Positions 57,301-64,000 of a DNA stretch of 64,000 bases are shown one piece after another. Numbering within the stretch: the first letter of the stretch is position 1; each line of letters starts with the position of its first letter. Made by a program: the position numbers and the translations under genes. Source of the stretch: Pyrocephalus nanus (Eukaryota; Chordata; Aves; Passeriformes; Tyrannidae). The notes beneath the pieces were generated by a model. That model made no database searches. It saw only the letters and a program-made list of their open reading frames with translations, and was not told the DNA's origin. The stretch is from assembly GCA_038380795.1 (NCBI GenBank), contig CM076268.1, forward strand, positions 18,666,001 through 18,730,000, written 5' to 3'.

Positions 57301-57952
57301 AGAGAGATTAATCTTTTAATTTGGTTTAGTGAAATAAAGCAAGTTTATATATATATATTGGAATGGATGAACTGCAAGTACTGAGTCTCAGATATCTGAG
57401 CAAGAAAATCTATCATCAGTGAATTCAATAAGAGCCTACAAGCTTTTACTGATTAATCTGCTGAGCAATGAATGAAACCCAATTGCTCTGTTGGACTGTT
57501 TATAAACCTTTCTTGTTACAGTGCATCTTTTGCTTTGCCATTCTTTCTTTCCTAGATTAACTCTGTCACGTTTTTATAGAAAAGCGTGTCCAATTAAGCA
57601 GCAAAATCAATCCCCTGCCATTCAAACAACCACTCACAAAGTCTGAACAGCACATATTCATGAAAGATATTTGAGTAAAAGCTATTTGCTCCGCAGAATC
57701 TTGTGACTGGTTTCAAATGATGAATAAAAGGGCTCAAAAAGATTATAGGAAGTCACTTACTTCAGTCTCTTTTATTTACTCTTAGCCAGATTAGGACAGG
57801 GATAAGCAATATCTGCCTTCTCTGAACAAAAAAAGCAGGGTGTTTCACTATATATTTCTTCCTGTGAGAGAAGAGTACACTTTTAATCAGTATGGCTTGT
57901 CTTGAGCAATTCAGTCTATTTTAGTGTGTCCGAAACCTGGCATTTATTGTAG

Positions 57953-58081
57953 CAGGCATGAGCAGTTCCTGTGTGACATTGGCCGAGGTCCTGTGGGCAA
58001 AAGGAAGCCCTTTGGAGGAAGAAGAAATATGGGCACTTCTGTACCTGTCCACAATACATCTTCTGGAGGATCTTCACAAAG
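57953..58081 (+). CDS. FRMPD2: FRMPD2 first recognised coding exon (KIND start)
   Basis: Codes for [16 protein letters not shown], the EEEEIW motif and LLEDLHK. It ends at the donor GTGAGG with one base of the next codon. The ATG at 57,958 has G at -3. An acceptor-like TTTATTGTAG lies just before 57,953, and the bases CA-GGC before the ATG would continue as Ala-Gly, as in the human protein, where residues precede this Met. The exon may therefore be internal, with the true start in an upstream exon not found here. Confidence 0.87.
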
Positions 58082-61000
58082 GTGAGGTGAAGAGTATCTT
58101 TTTATGATTCTTATGACTGGAAAGTAATTATTGCATTATTTTACTTCTTTTGAGTTTGGTTGATTGTTTTTAAGGCAAGCATTTGCTGCACTGTGCTTGA
58201 TGTAATAAATCCTAGATGCTAGACCTTGTGATGGCAAACACCACTTGCTACAGCAATATTTCCAATGTGCTTGGGCTCTGATGGGTTTGGCAGGAATGCT
58301 CAGTCATGGGCTGGCCAACATGACAGAAGGCCAGGTGTTCTTCATGGAGGCTGAAGTACAAGCTGGCTGGCTGTTTCTAAAACACACAAGCTTCCTAGCA
58401 TGTGCTGCTTGTACTTGCATACAGTACTACAGAAAATGGGGAAGGAGCATAAGAGAAGGCTAGCTGATGATTTTAAGACTTTTAATTTTCTAAAGAATAA
58501 ATGCCTGAATTGTTGCAAATACTAGTAGTCTGTCCCTAAGTCTTGAATGTTTGGGTCCTCTGGCTATACAAATCTAGGTGTGTATGAGTTCCCAGCTTAA
58601 CATTTTACCTATTTTTAGTATTCATTTTCCTGATGTTAAGGTCACCATGCATAAGACCTAAGTAGACCTTTTTTAATATTCATTTTTTAAATGCTAAAAC
58701 ACCAAAGCATCTAGGGCACATTTCTGAACACTTCTCCAGCAGAGACCCTTCTCACATTCTAGACTGAAGAGTGGTTCAACAGCCAACCTTTTATTTTTAC
58801 CTATATTTCCTGAAACCCAGTGACTAAATATTGCCATAGTTCATGCAGCTTTTCCTCTTTCTAGAGTAAACAGATTGATCTTAGATGTTGTTACTCATTG
58901 GTTTTTAATGAGTATTTTAATGAAATCACTTGGATGGCTTTGGTCAAATTCACTTACTGCATGTATGCAAGTTCAGTGTTTACAGCAAACTAAACATCCT
59001 TGTGCTGCCATTCCTGCTTCATATCACTGGGACCAACCTCAGTGGATCTCTGCAGTGATATTTTTTTCAGAGTATTTGGACATTTGCAAGTAGAATCCAG
59101 TCCATTTCTGAGACACCTTCAAACAGATTTTTTCAGGGAAGAAAGAGAGCAAGATGTTTCACCCACAAAGGTGTCAGCACGGGCTGTGCCAGCCAGGGCT
59201 CTATCCCACAGTATCCAAAGGTGATCAGAGTAGGTCTGGGGTTAATAACTGAGAATCCAGCCACCACACAGGTTTGTGGCAACAAGGCAGGTCAGAGGTC
59301 AAGGTGGGAAACTGAGTCAGGATCAGGTGTGGTGTCTGACAACCAGGGTCAGACAGCCCAGTGATCACCAGGCAAGGCCACAGTGACAAGGCGAGTCTGA
59401 GATCTGGCTGGGAAGTCAGGCAAGGCATTCTGGGTACATCTTCAGGAAACATCAGTGATTAGTTTGGCTATACAGGTGAGATGCCAGAAATACGATTTTC
59501 TGAGTGCAGTGAATTCAACACTAAGGTCTACCTTATCTACCTCAACATTTTTCAGACCCTGCCATCTGTTTGATTTGCCCATGGTCAATACTACTGTCTG
59601 CTGAAGGCAATTTGTCCTTCCAAAACAATGCGTCTCAGACAGAAGCTCTGCCTTTCAGTCCACCAGAACTACTCCACAGACAAAGTAAACACCAGCGCTT
59701 TGGACTAACAAAGGTGAGGTGTATTACAAAGTAAATCTTGACAGTACCTCATGAAGACAAGCTTGTGGGTTTTAATGCAGCATATCAGGTACCTACTGTC
59801 CTACTACATTTCTAATATGACTAATCAAATAAGGCTACAGTTAGAAAGATTTACGTGTCTTGCCACTGCATTAGCCTGCATGTCAACATCAAAATCAATT
59901 TTGAACATCACTCTTCAAGGTCAGCAGAATTGTATTATTTGCAAAGGCCCACAGAAAGGAAGAATATTTCTATGAACACTGTTTCACCAGATATGGTAAT
60001 TGTAATCCCAGAAGCAGCAGGACTGAAGTATCTATACAATCAGAGAGTGGAAGCACTTCCAGGAAGTCAGAAATACATTCAGCTTTGTTGACGATTTATT
60101 TTTGTTCTCTCTGACAAATGATTCTCTCTTTGGCAAGACAGTAAGATACAACACTCAGGTATCCAAAAGTCTTAAATACCACTCAGACCACATCAGTGCA
60201 TACTTACCTCAGGCAGAACAAAGTATTTTCAGATTCCCACATAACTGACCATTTAGAGACCAGGCAAAAACATGATGCCGTGGAGTAGGCAGCCCTCAGT
60301 CCAGTAATTCCTTTCCTGGATGTGACTGCTAGTCAGTCCCACGGGTAGGGGAGAGTTTTAATTAGCAGTGGGAGAACTTCAAAATTAAGAAAGGAGTTCA
60401 CATTTCTTTCCCTACTTAAGACATAATTGAATAGAGGGCAGCCTGGCTCAGTCCCTCAAGCTGGACATTACCAATTGCATGCTACAAGAGTAACTATTGT
60501 ACTTTCAGATAAGTTTAGTCTAGTTCTAAAAACCAAATTATCTGTTTGACTTCTACCATTTTGTGACCAAAGCCACAAAAAGAGGGTGTCTCTAGTAGGA
60601 GGCTTTTCTATACTTAATATTGACTTCACACAGGGTTTCCTTCTCTGTTTTGACAGATGTTGGTGTATTCCTTAGGAATGACCCTCTATTGGTCAGCAGA
60701 TTACCAGGTTCCTCCAAATCAGGTCAGTAACACAAACTGTTGTTTTCTTTTATTCTGGTAGGTTCAAAGATTGAGAGGCATAATCTGAAGTCTTGGTAAG
60801 AGGGGCTTTGTGTTTTGGACCACTGGAAAGAATTGGAAAGCTTGTGTTAAGATTCAGGCTGCACCAAAAAATACCAATTCACCCAAATCAGGAAATTTAG
60901 TTGGACCTCATCTTTACTTTCCTTTTTTTTTTTTTTTTCCCCTTTTTCTTCAAAACCCAGAATTGTTCTCATTAAGATGAATCATACCTCATACCTCAGT

Positions 61001-63118
61001 TTCAAGAGTGAAGATGATTTATTCCAAGACAATAGGGAACAAGCTACCCAGGGAAGTTGTTGAGTCACCATCCCTGGATGCATCTGAAAGATGTATAGAT
61101 GTGGTATTTGGGGACATGATTAAGCGGTCGATTTACCAATGCTGGGTTTATGATTGATTTGATATTAAAGGTCTTTTCCAACCTAAATTGTTCTATGATT
61201 CTATTATTCTAAGATAGGAAGGGCTAAAAGAAAAATATCAAGCTGGCATGATTGCAGTGCTGTGCACATTTATGTACTTTTTAAAAAATGGAATGCAGAA
61301 TTAAAACTAAGTAACTGTCTTTATTTCTGAGCAAATTCTACCAGTATCTCTGCTAGCTGAAATTATTAATTTCTTGCTTACTGGGAATCCTTTCTCAGAC
61401 TTGTAGTGCACATTTTGTTTCATTTCTATATTGATGCTTTTGGTTGCTTGTTCTTGATTTGAAAAGCACAAGCTTTTAGTAGATTTAACCTCCCTTTCAT
61501 GGGTTCTAAGAGAAAAGGCTTTATAAGCTAAATGGCCCTAAAATTTAAGTATCTGGTCTCTATAGCAACAGTTTTGATGGGTATAAGTCCTCACCTTTTT
61601 GAAGCTAATGCTACCACATATCTTACTTGCAAGGATCTTTGATTCACAGTCTAATTAGCAAAGCTCTGGAGCAAGCTGAACTGTTGTCTGTCACCAAGAA
61701 TCTCCTAATTGGGCTGGTGACCCTCCTTGGAGATGCCAGTTCCCTCCAAGGCTATCCTGGATTCCATTAGAGGCTCCATTTAGTGCTGTTTGGCTGCTTG
61801 TGTGGAATGTTCCTTAAGTCTAAAGGAATTCAGTGCCCATTTTTCACTTGGGGTGAAAGGCTTACAGAAATTCCTGGTCCTAGTTTATACAGGATTTCAA
61901 TACCCTGGGAGATGTTATTTAACACTACTTCTATTTTGGCTCAGTCCCTCCAGCTGAGCGACCAACTACACACACTCCTGCTAACACTTTGTGAAGATCT
62001 GCCACATAAAAGACTGTCTCCTGAATCAATTCTGGAAGCATGTGAGGCACATCAGAAGGAATCTGCTTCCTTACCAGCAAATGTCTATGTAAAGAAAATG
62101 GTCCAGTTTGCACTGGGAAGTGTCAGTGAGGTAGGTACTACTCTCATACTATAATCATCTCCCTTTCCTTGGTGAGAAAGGTGAGCAGCAACATGGGATA
62201 CAGTTAAACAATTGGCTGAAATTAATGTTTGTATGGATTAAGGAAGTGAGATTTGTTTCAAAACTTCTAAGCAAGAAATTGAGTGGGCATGTGTACAAGC
62301 AAATGAAGCTGTCTTAGACATCACGTGTACTCTCCTGGGAAGTGATACAAATTCAGCTTTTGCACATACAGTATCTTAATTTCTTTGGTTAATACTGAAG
62401 CAATCATAACCTTTATGGGGACTTCCTATTGGCCAAAGGAATAGACTGTACACAAGAGAAAAATTTTCTCCACTGCCACTCTGGTTTCAGACTTTGTGAA
62501 ACTCAAAGAGATCACATTTACATCATATTGAGAAATTAATTCATTGTCCTTGAGAGGAACTGAACATTTGCCATGCAGTCAAACCTGACCATATGAGGTC
62601 TTTAATATGTGAGCACCTGAGTCTTTTTCAAAATTTGAAATATCAAAAAATATTTTTATTGACGAGATGCAAGACAATGGAAGAAAACACACCACAATTT
62701 TTTTTCTGTTTTCAACCAGCAGTCATTAACATTCTGAGATGACTTTTCCCCTTGCACTCTTACTACTTTATTTACTACTGTAACAGAGGGTGTCCCCTCT
62801 TAAACTCAGCTAGCATGAGAGCGTGAAGCCAACAATACTCAGTCCGGCTTTGTGTTAATCTGAGAAGATGAAGTTGTTTATACAAAGCAAATCAGCAGCC
62901 TCTGACAGCCAGAGGACAAGGATCACTTCAGTATGAGAGTCCAAAGTCCACATATCGAATGACATTGACTTGCAGCATTACTGTCTTCCAGATAGAGCAG
63001 GTGGTCACTGAAGACAGCACAGCCTCCCAGCTGAACAGGAGTCATGTGATAAGGAAAAGGCTGCATGAGAAAATATCGGACACCTCACCACTGTCCTCCC
63101 AGATGAATTTTCACCAAG
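57953..63118 (+). CDS. FRMPD2: FRMPD2, N-terminal KIND-domain exons (spliced, partial)
   Basis: N-terminal part of FERM and PDZ domain-containing protein 2, a scaffold reported at the basolateral membrane of polarised epithelia. Joining 57953-58081, 59556-59713, 60657-60722, 61945-62130 and 62992-63118 gives one open frame of about 220 residues with agreeing phases. Its start, [12 protein letters not shown]...[12 protein letters not shown], its middle, [17 protein letters not shown], and [13 protein letters not shown] are the hallmarks of the KIND domain, a kinase C-lobe fold without HRD or DFG catalytic motifs. PTPN13 has a similar KIND domain, but adjacency to MAPK8 in divergent orientation, as in human, and closer wording of the segments favour FRMPD2. 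The FERM and PDZ domains must follow beyond 64,000. Confidence 0.88.
58082..59555 (+). other. FRMPD2: FRMPD2 intron (about 1.5 kb)
   Basis: GTGAGG to CATTTTTCAG. It contains a degenerate GTCAGG/CAAGG-rich patch at about 59,225-59,440, possibly a decayed minisatellite. No exon was recognised. Confidence 0.7.
59556..59713 (+). CDS. FRMPD2: FRMPD2 exon, central KIND segment
   Basis: 158 bases (two bases of a split Asp codon plus 52 codons) between TTTTTCAG and GTGAGG. It codes for [20 protein letters not shown], then SFQNN and [12 protein letters not shown]. The pattern CPWS.LLSA.G.LSF followed by a PPELL motif matches the corresponding part of FRMPD2 and PTPN13 KIND domains. Confidence 0.86.
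59714..60656 (+). other. FRMPD2: FRMPD2 intron (about 0.9 kb)
   Basis: GTGAGG to CTGTTTTGACAG. Nothing further was recognised. Confidence 0.7.
60657..60722 (+). CDS. FRMPD2: FRMPD2 exon, YSLGMTLYW motif
   Basis: 66-base exon of 22 whole codons between TTTTGACAG and the donor GTCAGT. It codes for [12 protein letters not shown] and [10 protein letters not shown]. The YSLGMTLYW motif corresponds to kinase subdomain IX and is the most conserved stretch of KIND domains. Confidence 0.88.
60723..61944 (+). other. FRMPD2: FRMPD2 intron (about 1.2 kb) with poly-T and CR1
   Basis: GTCAGT to TTTTGGCTCAG. It contains a T16 run at 60,923-60,938 and a CR1 3' end at about 61,036-61,215. Confidence 0.7.
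61036..61215 (+). mobile_element. CR1 LINE 3' end
   Basis: Matches the final part of an avian CR1: a 'gctacccagggaagttgttgagtcaccatccctgg' block, then 'ggtatttggggacatg', then 'ggtcttttccaacct' and a terminal ATTCTATGATTCTATTATTCT tail with the family's short terminal repeats. It is 5'-truncated, as most CR1 copies are, and sits in the same orientation as FRMPD2. Confidence 0.88.
61945..62130 (+). CDS. FRMPD2: FRMPD2 exon, C-terminal KIND helices
   Basis: 186 bases, 62 whole codons, between TTGGCTCAG and the donor GTAGGT. It codes for [20 protein letters not shown], then [15 protein letters not shown] and [14 protein letters not shown]. This is the last helical part of the KIND domain and aligns without gaps near the LLLTxCEDxPHxR motif known from FRMPD2. 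Confidence 0.9.
62131..62991 (+). other. FRMPD2: FRMPD2 intron (about 0.9 kb)
   Basis: GTAGGT to CTGTCTTCCAG. No repeats were recognised. Confidence 0.7.
62992..63118 (+). CDS. FRMPD2: FRMPD2 exon after the KIND domain
   Basis: 127 bases (42 codons plus one base) between GTCTTCCAG and the donor GTAAAG. It codes for [27 protein letters not shown] and a Ser-rich linker. The NRS..IRKRL segment is shared with FRMPD2 and PTPN13 directly after KIND. The following linker has little conservation. Confidence 0.83.
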
Positions 63119-64000
63119 GTAAAGAAAGATTTATAAGCTGAACTGTCTAATAAGGATACAGCCAGCCTTTTCTGAGTCTTTCCCAAGCTAGATGAATTGT
63201 TTAATTTCATGCTGTAGTGATTACATGTAGTGTTGGATAGGATATTTATTGCTTTACATATAAATTACTTCATAATGGAAGGACTCTGAGGCAAGTCAGC
63301 CAGATTTCTTTTCCTTGTTTCCACAAAGGACAATACTCTCAGGGCTGCAAAGCAATGATAACGAATCAGCTTGCACAGATTCGTCTCTTAAAACACTTTG
63401 CATAAAACCTGTGCAGATAAAACACCTCTACTTTCAAAAATGCTTTCGTGCTCCTTATACTCCAGTGTATTTTTGAATGTAGAATTCTGTGAGGTTATCC
63501 TGTTGCCATTAAGGAATATATATTCATCCTTCCTATTTGATTACTCATGCAAAGATTTGTGGTTTCTTTTTGATTTAATTTTTCTATTCAAAAGTTGTTT
63601 TATAAATTCACACATGAATTGCTGGAGTATTTTCAAGACACAAGGCCAAATCCTGGTCACTACAAAAATAAAGCAGTATACCAACTTTATATTTCATTTG
63701 ACTAAGATCAAGATTTTATTGCGTCTCAGAGTAATTCTCTATTTTTTTTCTAGTTTCTATGTTGTACTGTTCATTTCAGCAGAGATCTCTGACTTTGGGG
63801 CAAGGGGAATGTTGGCCCAAGCTATGCAGGCTTTTTTTGGATATGCTCAAGATTAGGCATATGAGCGGTCCAATTCCTATTCAGCAAATCACACATATGT
63901 TCCATTAAATCAGTTAGAAATCAAGCACATGCTTAAATACATGTAGAACATTTCTGTTGGGTATTATTGGTTATAAGAAAAGGAGATTCTTCTTAAAACA
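63119..64000 (+). other. FRMPD2: FRMPD2 intron (runs off the window)
   Basis: From GTAAAG to the window end. A 152-codon open frame at 63,398-63,856 does not resemble FRMPD2 and lacks convincing splice sites. It is treated as chance. Confidence 0.6.

Larger units (their letters stand above)
38110..57952. other. Intergenic region between MAPK8 and FRMPD2 (about 19.8 kb)
   Basis: AT-rich DNA between two divergent genes. Recognised contents are the composite CR1 at 41,270-41,965, a 24-base exact direct repeat at 39,244 and 42,207, a polypurine tract at 48,330-48,396, A15 at 48,154-48,168, and T/G-rich simple sequence at 51,826-51,863 and 54,174-54,198. No coding exon was recognised with confidence. 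An unidentified upstream FRMPD2 exon probably lies in here. Confidence 0.6.

Noticed and set aside
63398..63856. 152-codon plus-strand frame inside FRMPD2, considered as the next exon
   Set aside because: Sequence is Phe/Leu/Ile-rich and unlike the Ser-rich linker or FERM domain expected. It has no fitting acceptor and donor pair.

Overview
The window is vertebrate nuclear DNA, most likely from a bird. Two protein genes with ordinary GT-AG introns can be read exon by exon. Their order matches the MAPK8-FRMPD2 neighbourhood known from human chromosome 10. The interspersed repeats are CR1 LINE fragments, including a 3' end with the tandem ATTCTATGATTCT-type tail that is typical of birds and other sauropsids. 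No bacterial, organellar, tRNA, rRNA or CRISPR features were seen.

Left part (1-37.5 kb, minus strand): the 5' half of MAPK8 (JNK1). It runs from a CpG-island promoter near 37.3-37.5 kb, through a probable noncoding first exon and a 22 kb first intron, to the ATG exon at 14,872-15,038. Five coding exons follow, down to the kinase activation loop (TPY motif in exon 5,657-5,822). The last exons inside the window are the alternative pair that codes for residues about 207-229: the alpha form at 1,414-1,485 and the beta form at 989-1,060. Both copies are followed by an exact U12-type donor (GTATCCTT), while the exons upstream use U2-type donors. That arrangement explains mutually exclusive splicing. 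The C-terminal half of the kinase lies beyond position 1.

Middle part (37.5-57.9 kb): the CpG island, then a 139-base stretch with no C on the plus strand, then about 20 kb without a recognisable gene. It holds a broken CR1 element that carries ORF1 sense on the plus strand next to an inverted piece of the ORF2 endonuclease, a short sequence repeated 3 kb apart, and simple repeats.

Right part (57.9-64.0 kb, plus strand): the first five recognisable exons of FRMPD2, coding for the N-terminal KIND domain (a non-catalytic kinase C-lobe fold). All exon phases agree. The FERM and PDZ parts lie beyond the window. The two genes are divergent (head to head), but FRMPD2 has no CpG-rich start of its own in the window and its true first exon was not found.

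The genes are neighbours, not a pathway unit: JNK1 is a cytoplasmic and nuclear stress kinase, and FRMPD2 is a membrane scaffold of polarised cells. The most noteworthy observation is the pair of U12 donors on the duplicated JNK1 exon. It is visible directly here but fits earlier reports on JNK genes, so it is not a new system.
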